Assembly: GCF_034048115.1 (NCBI RefSeq)
Contig: NZ_CP139145.1
Location: 1,736,001 to 1,800,000 of the forward strand
Direction: 5' to 3'
Length of the DNA: 64,000 nt
From: Pseudarthrobacter sp. IC2-21
GTDB lineage: Bacteria; Actinomycetota; Actinomycetes; Actinomycetales; Micrococcaceae
Part shown: piece after piece, positions 1 through 10,812 of the stretch
Numbering within the stretch: position 1 is the first letter of the stretch
How the letters are laid out: each line of letters begins with the position of its first letter
The notes under the pieces: model-generated
Databases searched by the model: none
What the model was told of the DNA's origin: nothing
Seen by the model: the letters and a program-made list of their open reading frames with translations, nothing else
Position numbers and translations under genes: made by a program

Positions 1-341
1 ACGGCGGGGTCCGCGCCGGCATAGTCCTTCTCGACAGCCGTCCGGTCCTGGTCCCAGTTCTCGAACCGTGCGTCCTCGGACCCGAGCATCAGGTTCAGCC
101 GCTGGTCGAACAGCGCAAAGACGTCCCGGACGTGGCAGGCGTACTCCAGGGCCGACCACGTGTTCGCGTCCGGACGTTCGGTGACCTCCGGCCTGCGGAG
201 GACCGCCCGCCAGCGCGGGAGCATGTTCGCCACGCTGCCGGCAACGGTCACCGGAGTGACGGTGGATGCATCAAAGGAACACTCCGGGCAGGGCCGGGAG
301 AGTACCCAGGTCCAGTCTTTTTCATCAGGAATGATAGGCAT
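1..341 (-). CDS. DinB-like / maleylpyruvate isomerase-type protein, N-terminal part
   Basis: Partial gene read leftward off the window edge; about 113 codons are present. It starts at the ATG whose complement is at 339-341 and begins MPIIPDEKDWTW. A CPEC pair near residue 18 is followed by a segment rich in Trp, Arg and His (TWSALEYACHVRDVFALFDQ) that resembles the four-helix DinB/MDMPI fold, in which the conserved His helps bind a metal. This family holds mycothiol- or bacillithiol-dependent transferases and isomerases, but the substrate cannot be told from this piece. It starts 10 bases downstream of the parC stop on the same strand, so it could be read from the parC transcript. The family call rests on general pattern only. 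Confidence 0.6.
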   Translation of the reverse strand, partial: MPIIPDEKDWTWVLSRPCPECSFDASTVTPVTVAGSVANMLPRWRAVLRRPEVTERPDANTWSALEYACHVRDVFALFDQRLNLMLGSEDARFENWDQDRTAVEKDYAGADPA

Positions 342-350
342 GGCAGCAGT

Positions 351-2861
<2,511 letters not shown>

Positions 2862-2961
2862 ATGGCTGGTGGATCCTTCTGGGTTACTGATGGTGCGCTG
2901 GCGGGCTGCAGTTTCCTGGCGCAGTTTTGTTGGCGCAGGGCCTGCGGCGTCCTTTTGTGGT

Positions 2962-2974
2962 TAGGCTAAGCCTA
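2962..2974. promoter_or_regulatory. Odd palindrome touching the start codon of the Pat-like gene
   Basis: TAGGCT-A-AGCCTA is a perfect 13-base dyad whose last base is the A of the ATG at 2974. The longer string GGTTAGGCTAA (2959-2969) matches the core of the actinobacterial DtxR/IdeR iron box. No Shine-Dalgarno sequence is present, so the mRNA may be leaderless, with the left half-site as the -10 element. Regulatory use is inferred. Confidence 0.35.
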
Positions 2975-5658
2975 TGGTGGATCAGCCCGGGGACGGCGAA
3001 TATCCGGAACATTGGGAAGCCGATGTCGTGCTCAGGGACGGCGGCACAGCGCATCTGAGGCCAATCCATCCCAGTGATGCCGACGCCGTCCAGGCCTTCC
3101 ATGCCGGGCAGTCGCAGAACTCAATCTACATGCGGTTCTTCACGTTCAAATCCCGGCTGTCCACTAAGGAGCTCAAACGCTTCACCGAAGTGGACTACAA
3201 GGACCGGGTGGCGCTGGTCATCACTTTCGGCGGCGAGATCCTGGGCATTGGCCGCTACGACCGGCTCGATGACCCGGCCGAGGCCGAGGTCGCCTTCAAC
3301 ATCGCCGACGCCCACCAGGGCAGGGGAATCGGATCGATCCTTCTCGAACACCTCGCCGCCGCCGCCCACGAAAACGGAATCCGCCGCTTCACCGCCGAAG
3401 TGCTGCCGGAAAACCGCAAGATGCTGATGGTTTTCGCTGATGCCGGCTACGACGTCAAACGCCATTTCGACGACGGCGTGGTCAGCCTGGAGTTCAACAT
3501 CGGTCCCACGGAAAAATCGCGTGCCGTCATGGAGTCACGCGAGCACCGCGCCGAGGCGAGGAGCGTCCGGGACCTGCTGACGCCGTCGTCCATTGCGGTC
3601 ATCGGCGCGAGCCGCAAGTGGGGGACCGTAGGCCACCAACTACTCGAACACATCATTGAGGGCGGCTTCCCCGGACCCGTGTACGCCATCAACCCCGAGG
3701 CGCTGGAACTGGCCGGAATGATGTCGTTCGGCAGGCTGTCCGAGGTCCCGGAGCCGGTCCAGCTCGCGGTCATCGCCGTTCCCTACACCGAAGTGCCCGG
3801 CGTGGTGGATGACTGCGCCGCGGCCGGGGTCAAAGGGCTGGTGATTGCCTCCGCCGGGTTCGCGGACGACGGCGAACGGGGCCTGCTGCGCCAGCGGGAC
3901 CTCGTCCGGAAAGCGCGGGCGAACGGCATGCGGGTCATCGGGCCGTCCTCGCTCGGGATCGTCAACACGCATCCGCAGGTTTCGCTCAACGCCTCAATGG
4001 CGCCGGAGATGCCGCGGCGCGGGGGCCTGGGGCTCTTCAGCCAGTCGGCGGCCATCGGGGTGTCCCTCTATGCGGCATCCAGCCGCCGCCGGCTGGGACT
4101 GTCCACGTTCCTCTCGGCCGGCAACAGGGCGGACGTGTCCGGCAACGACATGATGCAGTTCTGGGAAGACGACGCCGACACCACCGCCGTGGGCCTGTAC
4201 CTGGAATCAATCGGCAACCCGCGCAAATTCTCCCGGATCGCCCGTCGCCTTGCCCGGTCCAAGCCGGTGGTGGTTGCCAAGTCCGAGACCATGGGCCTTC
4301 GGCTTCCGCCCGGCCACGCCGTCCGCACCACCCAGGCACCGGCGGGGGCACTGGACGCGATGATGCGGCAATCCGGCGTCATCCGGGTGGAGACCATTGA
4401 AGAGCTCATGGACGTCGCCCAGATCGTCGCAGGCCAGCCGCTGCCTGCCGGTCCGGGGCTGGCCATCTTCAGTAATTCCATGGCGTTGGGCAAGGTGGTG
4501 GCAGACAGCGCCGAAGCCCACGGGCTGGCCGTCCACGGAATCGTCACCGACGTTGATCTCGACGCCGGGATGTCCCTTGCGCTGCCGGCGCTCCGCCGCA
4601 GCCTCCAGGAAACGCTCGCGTCCGACGCCGTCCACGCAGTGGTGGCGGCACTGCTGCCGGTCCGCGGCCTGACGGTGGAAAGCATCGCGGGGGTGCTGGC
4701 CGAGTGCTCCGCGGCGGCAGGCAAGCCGGTCGTGGCCGCCTTCACGGGGATCCTTGATGCCTCCGTTTACGTGGAGGGGATGGTGGGCAGCGAGGCGCAG
4801 ACCGTACCGTGCTTCTCCAACCCGGGCGCGGCCGTGGCGGCGCTCGCCGCCGTCGTGCGCTATTCCGAGTGGCTCGCCCGGGACCCGGGCCAATTTGTGG
4901 AGCCCGCCGGCTGCGATCCGGAAGCCGCGGACATGCTCCTGGATCAGTTGCTTCAGGATGTCCAGGGCGCCGAACTCAAAGCCCTGGACGCCGCGTCCAC
5001 GGCCGCACTGCTGGCGCACTACGGCATCCCGGTGCTGCCGTCCGCCGGGTTCGGGTCGGAGGATGAAGCAGTCGCCGCCGCGGACCGGCTGGGCTGGCCG
5101 GTTGCCTTAAAAACCACCGACCCGGCGCTCCGGCACCGCCTGGACCTGGGCGGTGTGCGGCTGGACATCGAGGATGCAGACTCGCTGCGCCGGACCATCG
5201 CGCAGATGCGCCGGTCGCTGGCCCCGTACGGTTCGCGGTCCCTGGAGGTGCAGGCCATGGCTCCCGTGGGGCAGGCCTGCACGTTCCGGGCCATCGAGGA
5301 CCCGCTGCTGGGGCCCGTGATCTCCTTCGGCCTGGCCGGGGACGCCGTCAACCTGCTCGATGACTGGGCGCACCGGGTTCCGCCGCTGTCCGCCGCCGAC
5401 GTCGAGGAGTTCGTCCGGGCGCCCCGGGCCGCCCGCAAGCTGCTGGGCTACCAGGGCCTGCCGCCCGTGGACATGGATGCGCTTGAGGACCTCGCCGGGC
5501 GGCTGGCGTGGATGAAGGACAACCATCCCGAGATAGCCCTGGTCGAGTTCAACCCGGTCCTCTGCGGTGCCCGGGGGCTGTCGCTGCTGGCCGCCGAAAT
5601 CCGGATCGGCAACCCTGCCCGGCGCACCGACAGCGCCCGGCGGGCCATGCTGGGCTGA
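2974..5658 (+). CDS. GNAT protein acetyltransferase fused to an ADP-forming acyl-CoA synthetase-like domain (Pat type)
   Basis: 894 residues. An N-terminal GNAT domain (about 18-175) has the acetyl-CoA loop QGRGIGS and the EVAFNI strand. A CoA-binding Rossmann domain follows from about 198 (VIGASRKWGTVG), then a succinyl-CoA-ligase-like flavodoxin region and a C-terminal ATP-grasp domain (about 670-890; VALKTTDP and LDLGGV). Proteins of this build acetylate lysines of acyl-CoA synthetases and other enzymes; the GNAT-first order matches the actinobacterial (Streptomyces PatA-like) form rather than enteric PatZ. In active ADP-forming synthetases the catalytic loop reads SHTGA; here it is TTQAPAGA (452-459), with no histidine, so the synthetase part is probably a sensor, not an enzyme. 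It is divergent from parC. The start is immediately preceded by a palindrome. Confidence 0.85.
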   Translation: MVDQPGDGEYPEHWEADVVLRDGGTAHLRPIHPSDADAVQAFHAGQSQNSIYMRFFTFKSRLSTKELKRFTEVDYKDRVALVITFGGEILGIGRYDRLDDPAEAEVAFNIADAHQGRGIGSILLEHLAAAAHENGIRRFTAEVLPENRKMLMVFADAGYDVKRHFDDGVVSLEFNIGPTEKSRAVMESREHRAEARSVRDLLTPSSIAVIGASRKWGTVGHQLLEHIIEGGFPGPVYAINPEALELAGMMSFGRLSEVPEPVQLAVIAVPYTEVPGVVDDCAAAGVKGLVIASAGFADDGERGLLRQRDLVRKARANGMRVIGPSSLGIVNTHPQVSLNASMAPEMPRRGGLGLFSQSAAIGVSLYAASSRRRLGLSTFLSAGNRADVSGNDMMQFWEDDADTTAVGLYLESIGNPRKFSRIARRLARSKPVVVAKSETMGLRLPPGHAVRTTQAPAGALDAMMRQSGVIRVETIEELMDVAQIVAGQPLPAGPGLAIFSNSMALGKVVADSAEAHGLAVHGIVTDVDLDAGMSLALPALRRSLQETLASDAVHAVVAALLPVRGLTVESIAGVLAECSAAAGKPVVAAFTGILDASVYVEGMVGSEAQTVPCFSNPGAAVAALAAVVRYSEWLARDPGQFVEPAGCDPEAADMLLDQLLQDVQGAELKALDAASTAALLAHYGIPVLPSAGFGSEDEAVAAADRLGWPVALKTTDPALRHRLDLGGVRLDIEDADSLRRTIAQMRRSLAPYGSRSLEVQAMAPVGQACTFRAIEDPLLGPVISFGLAGDAVNLLDDWAHRVPPLSAADVEEFVRAPRAARKLLGYQGLPPVDMDALEDLAGRLAWMKDNHPEIALVEFNPVLCGARGLSLLAAEIRIGNPARRTDSARRAMLG

Positions 5659-5701
5659 GCGCGGTTAGCATGTCCCCGGCGGATCTGTGAAAATGGGGGG
5701 C

Positions 5702-6445
5702 ATGAGCTCACAGCCTTCCCCGTCGACGCCATCCACGCCCGGCAATGACAACCAGGCACCCCGACCCCACAGCTCACACAGCCACACGCCGCAGGCCCTG
5801 AGCCTGGACGACGCACTCCAGAAGGCCGGTTTCTACCCGCTCCTGGTGGCCGACGTTGTTGACGACGCGTTGGACGGCCGCGAATGCGTGGCCCATCTGG
5901 TGCATCTGGAAACCCATTTTGACCGGGCCGAGGTCCGCCGCCACATCACGGTGCTGGTCCTTACCTCGGACATGCTGGTGATCACCCACGTGGACGACCA
6001 GCAACTCGATGAGGCCGGCGAGCAGATCGTCGCCCAGATCTCCACCGAGTCTGTGCCGGTGGCCCAGATCCGCTCCGTTGTCCTGAGCTACATGTATTCC
6101 CAGCCGCAAAACTACAAGCCCTCGGATCCGGTGCGGGAAGTCACCCTGGCCATTGCCTGGTCCGGCGGCCAGCGCCTGGACATGGGGCCCGCGAGCTGCG
6201 GGGATCCGCAGTGCGAGGCCGATCACGGCTACAGCGGCACCATCGCCCAGGAAGACATTGTCCTGCGGATCAGCGCCGAAGCGGACGGCTCCCAGGCTGT
6301 CCAGGACGCCAAACTCTTTGCCCGCGCCCTGAGGGCCGTCAACACCGGGTCCACCGCCCCGCTGCTGCACGCCGGCCAGACCCTGCAGCCGCGCCCCCGG
6401 ACCGGCGTGTTCGGAAACAGGCTCAGCCGCGGGCACCAGCGCTGA
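5702..6445 (+). CDS. DUF5998 family protein
   Basis: About 247 residues of soluble protein with a disordered Ser/Pro/His-rich N-terminus (to about residue 30), then a compact alpha/beta domain containing VLVLTSDMLVITHVDD and a short Cys-containing loop SCGDPQCEADH near residue 165-175. The function is not known. I recall this family as an actinobacterial one that sits directly before an alkaline-phosphatase-like gene, as here: the next ATG follows the TGA by one base, so the two are probably translationally coupled. The start is uncertain: GTG 5687, ATG 5693 and ATG 5702 are in frame within 15 bases, and the G-run at 5695-5700 lies too close to 5702 to decide. I chose 5702 because MSSQPSPS begins the expected disordered tail. 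Confidence 0.65.
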   Translation: MSSQPSPSTPSTPGNDNQAPRPHSSHSHTPQALSLDDALQKAGFYPLLVADVVDDALDGRECVAHLVHLETHFDRAEVRRHITVLVLTSDMLVITHVDDQQLDEAGEQIVAQISTESVPVAQIRSVVLSYMYSQPQNYKPSDPVREVTLAIAWSGGQRLDMGPASCGDPQCEADHGYSGTIAQEDIVLRISAEADGSQAVQDAKLFARALRAVNTGSTAPLLHAGQTLQPRPRTGVFGNRLSRGHQR

Positions 6446-6446
6446 G

Positions 6447-7679
6447 ATGCCGGAACACGCAAGAACAGCACTTTCTGCTGCCCGCCCCGCCGGCGGCACC
6501 CACCCGCTGGACGTGCCCCCGGCTCCTGCCTTCGGCCGGCGGTCCGTTGCCGAGGTCCTGACCAGCGCGGCCGCAAGCCTGGGCGTGGAAGGATTCACCA
6601 ACACCCTGGGCCTGCCGGGGGCCTCGCGCGTGTGTGTGGTCCTGGCGGACGGGCTGGGCCGGAACCTGCTCAAGCAAAAGTCCGCGCACACCCCGTTCCT
6701 GCGTTCCGTCATGCAATCCGGGCAGGGCGAGGTGCCGGTCTGGCTGGACTCCACCTTTCCCTCGACCACTGCGGCGGCCCTGGCGACCTTCGGCACCGGA
6801 CTCCCGCCCGGCCAGCACGGCATGGTGGGCTATGACGTCCTGGACCCTGCACAGGACAAAGTGGTCAACATGCTGGGCAACTGGGATGCCAACGTGGACC
6901 CGCTCGCCTGGCAGCCGCACCCCACCGTGTTCGAACGGGCAGCCGGATCAGTCACGGTGACAACGGTCAGCCTGCCGCAGTTCGGCAACTCGCCAATGAC
7001 CCAGGCAGCCCTCCGCGGCGGGAACTTCGTCTCAGCGGTCACTTCCCACGCCCGCACGGCTGCCGCCGCCGAGGCCATGGCCGCTGCCGGGCCCGCGCTG
7101 ATGTATTTCTACGTCAACGAACTGGATAAGGCGGGTCACCGGTACGGCTGCCAGTCCGAGCAGTGGGAACACCAGCTCGAAGAGCTCGACGCCACGGTCA
7201 GGCGGCTCAGCGCCTCCCTGCCTGCCGGGACAACCATCCTGCTCACCGCGGACCACGGCATGCTGGACGTGCCCGAGCCGCAGCGGATCGACTACGCGGC
7301 GGACCCGGCCCTGATTGAGGGCGTGCGTCATACTGCGGGGGAACCGCGCATGGTGCACCTCTACCTTGACGATCCTGCCGATCATGCGGCCCGTGAACGC
7401 CTGCTGACGGCCTGGCGTGCCCGCTTCGGCGCCCGGGTCTGGGCATTCAGCCGGGAGGACGCCATGACGGCCGGGCTGTTCGGATCCGTGCGTCCGGCCG
7501 TCGGGCCCCGGATCGGTGACGTTATGATCGCCGCCCGGGACGCCCTGGCGCTTTACGACACCCGCCGGGTTCGGCCCGCCGCGATGGAGGTGGTGGGCCA
7601 GCACGGTTCGCTGACCAAGGCCGAACGCGAAGTTCCGCTCCTCTGCTTCCCCGCAGAAGGCAAAACGCGGCGGGGCTGA
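6447..7679 (+). CDS. Alkaline phosphatase superfamily phosphodiesterase (nucleotide pyrophosphatase-like)
   Basis: 410 residues. The fold is recognisable from RVCVVLADGLGRN (metal-binding Asp), WLDSTFPSTTAAALATFGTG (the Thr/Ser nucleophile region), HGMVGYD, FYVNELDKAGHRYG (metal Asp and His) and ILLTADHGMLDVP (the closing metal Asp-His). These are the metal ligands of type I phosphodiesterases/nucleotide pyrophosphatases. The physiological substrate cannot be read from sequence. No signal peptide is visible, so it is probably cytoplasmic. It starts one base after the DUF5998 stop and ends two bases before the stop of the convergent sepH gene, leaving no room for a separate terminator. Confidence 0.85.
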   Translation: MPEHARTALSAARPAGGTHPLDVPPAPAFGRRSVAEVLTSAAASLGVEGFTNTLGLPGASRVCVVLADGLGRNLLKQKSAHTPFLRSVMQSGQGEVPVWLDSTFPSTTAAALATFGTGLPPGQHGMVGYDVLDPAQDKVVNMLGNWDANVDPLAWQPHPTVFERAAGSVTVTTVSLPQFGNSPMTQAALRGGNFVSAVTSHARTAAAAEAMAAAGPALMYFYVNELDKAGHRYGCQSEQWEHQLEELDATVRRLSASLPAGTTILLTADHGMLDVPEPQRIDYAADPALIEGVRHTAGEPRMVHLYLDDPADHAARERLLTAWRARFGARVWAFSREDAMTAGLFGSVRPAVGPRIGDVMIAARDALALYDTRRVRPAAMEVVGQHGSLTKAEREVPLLCFPAEGKTRRG

Positions 7680-7681
7680 GG

Positions 7682-9049
7682 CTAGTCCCGCTTGGTTCCG
7701 AAGACGATCTCGTCCCAGCTGGGAACGGTTGAGCGTTTCGGCTTTGCCGGCTGCCGTTCGGGCAGTTCGGAATCCTGGTGCCTGCCGGATGCGGGTTCAT
7801 CGCTGCCGGCTGCGTAGGCTGCCCGCCGTGGTCCGCCACCCAGGAGCTCGTCCAGTCCCGCACCCGGTGTGCCCTTCCCGGATTCCCCGGGCGCTTCCGA
7901 CGCCGGGACAACCGGACCCACCGGACGCAGCTGGGATGCCGCGATGGTGATTTCGCGCGTCTCGGTGCTGACGCCGTCGTGCAGTTTCAGGATGTCGTCT
8001 TCATCCCCGGCATCACGGTGCGGCGGAATAATGCTCAGGCGCGAGAGCATGGACGGACGGCCGTCCCGCCGGCGGGCCAGGGGATCCACATCGGCAGCCG
8101 GTGCCGTGGTGTCAGTCGCCGCCGCCTCTGCGTGCGGGTCATCCTGCCCGGTGTCCTGACGGGCGCCCTGCTCGGGGACAACCTCCGACGGACGCGGGTG
8201 TGCCGCGGGCACGCCGTGGGTCAGCAGCAATGCCAGGGCGTCGTCAGCGTCTTCGTCCACGCCAAGGCGCTGGCCCCGGCGGGAACGGAGCATGTCCAGG
8301 AGCCCGTCGGATTCCTTGGCCTGCACAATGGGGTGCGGACCGGTGGCGTTGCGGGCGGCGGCTTCGGCGTCGGTTTCGAAATCGAAAGGCCTGTCGGAGA
8401 CTGCCGTCAGCCGGCGTGCCGGGACGGGGCCATCCAGCGGTTCGAGTTCGCTGAGCTGCTGGGCCCAGCGGTTGGCGTTCTGAAGTGATTTACGGCCGGG
8501 GCTGAAGGTCCACAGTGCCGGCGGTTCTTCACCGATGCCGGCCTGGCCGGCACGCTGCGGTTCGAAGCGGGCCGCCACCGTCCAGTTGCCGTCCTGGCGC
8601 CGCCAGGAATCCCATTCCACCGTGGACGGTTCAATGCCGTGTGCGGACAGGCGGTGGCTCACCATCTCACCAAGGGTGGCCGGGTTGTCCCCGAAAATGG
8701 AGCGGTAGGCGTCGTGGCCCGGAGAGGGCGAAGCCACCTCCACCTTGCGTGCCTGCTGGGCCACGTATTCCCGTTCGGCGAGGACCGGGCCCTCGTACCG
8801 CTCCACCTTGGCCAGCGGCAGCCCGGAAAGCTCAGCCACGTCCGCGGCGGTGGCACCGCTGCGGATGCGTGCCTGAATGTCCCGCGGGGACATGGCAATG
8901 GGCGCCGCTGCTGTTGCGGCTTTCACTGACGGCCGGCTGGCCGCCCGCAGTGCCTCATCGATCGGCAGCTGGAACATCTCGCCGCCGGCACCGCTCAACA
9001 GGAGATGCTCCCCGTCGTCGTGTACGCCTACAAGCCGTAGATCCTGCAT
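7682..9049 (-). CDS. sepH: Septation protein SepH (DUF3071)
   Basis: 455 residues. The start ATG (complement of 9047-9049) follows GGAGGA at a good distance and gives MQDLRLVGVHDDGEHLLLSG, the usual SepH opening. The N-terminal DUF3071 domain (about 1-165) includes a helix-turn-helix-like part, MSPRDIQARIRSGATAADVAELSGLPLAKVERYE. From about residue 240 to the end the chain is low-complexity, acidic and Pro/Ala-rich, ending in a basic KPKRSTVPSWDEIVFGTKRD tail. In Streptomyces and mycobacteria SepH binds FtsZ through the N-terminal domain and promotes divisome assembly. An upstream in-frame extension exists but lacks SepH similarity and a ribosome-binding site. Confidence 0.88.
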   Translation of the reverse strand: MQDLRLVGVHDDGEHLLLSGAGGEMFQLPIDEALRAASRPSVKAATAAAPIAMSPRDIQARIRSGATAADVAELSGLPLAKVERYEGPVLAEREYVAQQARKVEVASPSPGHDAYRSIFGDNPATLGEMVSHRLSAHGIEPSTVEWDSWRRQDGNWTVAARFEPQRAGQAGIGEEPPALWTFSPGRKSLQNANRWAQQLSELEPLDGPVPARRLTAVSDRPFDFETDAEAAARNATGPHPIVQAKESDGLLDMLRSRRGQRLGVDEDADDALALLLTHGVPAAHPRPSEVVPEQGARQDTGQDDPHAEAAATDTTAPAADVDPLARRRDGRPSMLSRLSIIPPHRDAGDEDDILKLHDGVSTETREITIAASQLRPVGPVVPASEAPGESGKGTPGAGLDELLGGGPRRAAYAAGSDEPASGRHQDSELPERQPAKPKRSTVPSWDEIVFGTKRD

Positions 9050-9232
9050 GCAAATCCTCCACCCTGGCATTACTATCAATCGAAACTCTGCCACTGCCGG
9101 GCACTGTTTTCGGTTAGGAGCAAGGGCGCGCCGCGATATTCCGGGACTTTCGCGTGCCGGGCACAAACCGGAGGTGCGCTGCGTTATCAACGGTGTTACC
9201 CGCTGACGTGAAAGGAATGGAGTTGAGCGGAG

Positions 9233-9532
9233 ATGGCCACCGACTACGATGCGCCGCGCAAATCTGAGGAAGAGCTCGGTGAGGATTCGCTGCAGGAGCT
9301 GAAATCCCGGCGGACCGAGAAGCCGGCGGCGGTGGTGGAGGAAGACGAAAACGACCTCGCTGCGGGTTACGAGCTTCCCGGTGCTGACCTGTCCGGCGAG
9401 GAGTTGCTGGTGCAGGTGGTCCCGCCGCAGCCGGACGAGTTCACGTGTTCCTCGTGCTTCCTGGTCCGCCACCGCTCCCAGATCGCCCGTGAAAAGGACG
9501 GCCACTTCTACTGTGCGGAATGCGAAAGCTGA
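9233..9532 (+). CDS. DUF4193 family protein with a C-terminal zinc ribbon
   Basis: 99 residues, beginning MATDYDAPRKSEEELGEDSL. The first 60 residues are acidic and charged; the last 30 hold two Cys pairs, CSSC and CAEC, about 27 residues apart, which form a likely zinc ribbon. DUF4193 is a small actinobacterial family of unknown function. It is divergent from sepH, with about 180 bases between the starts that must hold both promoters, and convergent with the DUF3093 gene. GGAATGGAG upstream is the best ribosome-binding candidate; a closer GGAG abuts the ATG and is too near to act. Confidence 0.85.
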   Translation: MATDYDAPRKSEEELGEDSLQELKSRRTEKPAAVVEEDENDLAAGYELPGADLSGEELLVQVVPPQPDEFTCSSCFLVRHRSQIAREKDGHFYCAECES

Positions 9533-9557
9533 GCCCCGTTGACCCCGGGCCCGGGCC

Positions 9558-10046
9558 CTACTTTGCCGAGAGCGCTGCGGTGAGTTCAGCGGGCCGGCGC
9601 GAGGATGTCAGCCAGTAGGGCGTCCGGTCGGACGGGTCGGTGATTTCGATCCGCACCACGGGATCGATCCAGCCCCGGATGCAGAGGTAGGCGAGTCCGT
9701 TAAGCTGTGTGCCGCGTTGAGCCGTGGCTTCCTTTCCGCTGAAAGCCTCCACGGCGCCCACGAAGCGGCGCTCGATGGTGGCACGGCCCACAGTCAGTGT
9801 TTCCCCGGTGACCATGATGGTGGGGGTTGAAACCACCAGCAGGACGGCGATGATGATGAACAGCACTACTGCAGCGATGTAGCCCGTTGCCAGGCTGATG
9901 GGGGCGAAGACCAGGATGCCGGCCGCGGATATCCCTGCCGAGATGATCCAGATCCAGACGTTGGGCCACAGCCTCTCCCGGAATACTGCCGGGGCGCCGG
10001 CGGAGGGGGTGTTGGGGACAGGTGCGGCTGAACTGGATTCGGGCAT
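9558..10046 (-). CDS. DUF3093 family membrane protein
   Basis: 162 residues. Two adjacent membrane spans at about 30-75 (ISAAGILVFAPISLATGYIAAVVLFIIIAVLLVV) are followed by a soluble domain ending RTPYWLTSSRRPAELTAALSAK, the typical DUF3093 tail. The start MPESSSAAPVP is preceded by GAGGG at a suitable distance; the frame stays open far upstream but across the divergent dut start, so I reject the longer form. Function unknown. The gene lies back to back with dut, an arrangement common in actinobacteria. Confidence 0.8.
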   Translation of the reverse strand: MPESSSAAPVPNTPSAGAPAVFRERLWPNVWIWIISAGISAAGILVFAPISLATGYIAAVVLFIIIAVLLVVSTPTIMVTGETLTVGRATIERRFVGAVEAFSGKEATAQRGTQLNGLAYLCIRGWIDPVVRIEITDPSDRTPYWLTSSRRPAELTAALSAK

Positions 10047-10143
10047 GCCCTCAGCTTTCCATCTTTGGCCGGCTAATTCATCTTGGTGTTCTGCAGGAGC
10101 CACCCTGCGTCTAGGAAGGAACGGCGGCCGGGCGTTAGAGTGA

Positions 10144-10689
10144 GTGACTGTGACTGACGAACTCGCCACTGTTGAAACGGCACCTGACACTGTTGGCTCC
10201 GGCTCTGCGCCGGACACGGCCGGCTTCGGAGCCCCCACCCTGCAGGTCCAGCTGAAAATGCTCGACGCCGGCCTGGAAGCGCCGTCGTACGCCCACCCCG
10301 GCGACGCCGGTGCGGACCTCCGGGCCAGGGAAGATGTGGTGCTGCAGCCGGGCGAGCGGAAACTGGTGCCGACGGGAGTGTCCATCGCCCTCCCGGACGG
10401 CTTTGTGGCCCTGATCCACCCCCGGTCCGGCCTCGCCACGAAGCACGGGCTGACCATCGTCAACGCTCCCGGCACCGTGGATGCGGGTTACCGCGGAGAA
10501 ATCTCCGTGACCTTGCTGAACACCGATACGCGCGAGGCCATCGAACTGCGCCGCGGCGATAGAATTGCACAGATGGTCATTCAGCGCGTCGAATACGCAC
10601 AGTTTGTCCCGGTCAACGAATTGAGTGAATCCGTTCGGGGCGCCGGCGGGTTCGGTTCCACCGGCGGTTTCACGCCCCGCAGCACCTGA
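10144..10689 (+). CDS. dut: dUTP diphosphatase
   Basis: Hydrolyses dUTP to dUMP and pyrophosphate, keeping uracil out of DNA and supplying dUMP for thymidylate synthesis. All five trimeric dUTPase motifs are visible: the Asp-containing AGADLRA, PRSGLATKHG, the uridine-binding NAPGTVDAGYRGE with the catalytic Asp, RGDRIAQMV, and the C-terminal RGAGGFGSTGG arm that closes over the nucleotide. It is 181 residues long, longer than the usual 150 because of an N-terminal tail of about 35 residues. Two GTG codons six bases apart (10144 and 10150) are both possible starts. Confidence 0.95.
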   Translation: MTVTDELATVETAPDTVGSGSAPDTAGFGAPTLQVQLKMLDAGLEAPSYAHPGDAGADLRAREDVVLQPGERKLVPTGVSIALPDGFVALIHPRSGLATKHGLTIVNAPGTVDAGYRGEISVTLLNTDTREAIELRRGDRIAQMVIQRVEYAQFVPVNELSESVRGAGGFGSTGGFTPRST

Positions 10690-10812
10690 AGCCAGCCCCC
10701 TGCATTGAACCTGCGGGGACAATCGGGCGGCGCGGGGGCTGCAGCGGCGGCATGGAAATCGGCGGGACCCCCGGGCCCGGCCGGGCACTTACACAACTAA
10801 GGAGACAAACCC

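Noticed and set aside
9542..9556. CCCGGGCCCGGG palindrome between the DUF4193 and DUF3093 genes
   Set aside because: A short G+C-only repeat with no loop; it may be chance in this base composition.
10693..10741. CAGCCCCC...GGGGGCTG inverted repeat after dut
   Set aside because: Eight-base G/C arms separated by 33 bases are weak and could arise by chance; no T-run.
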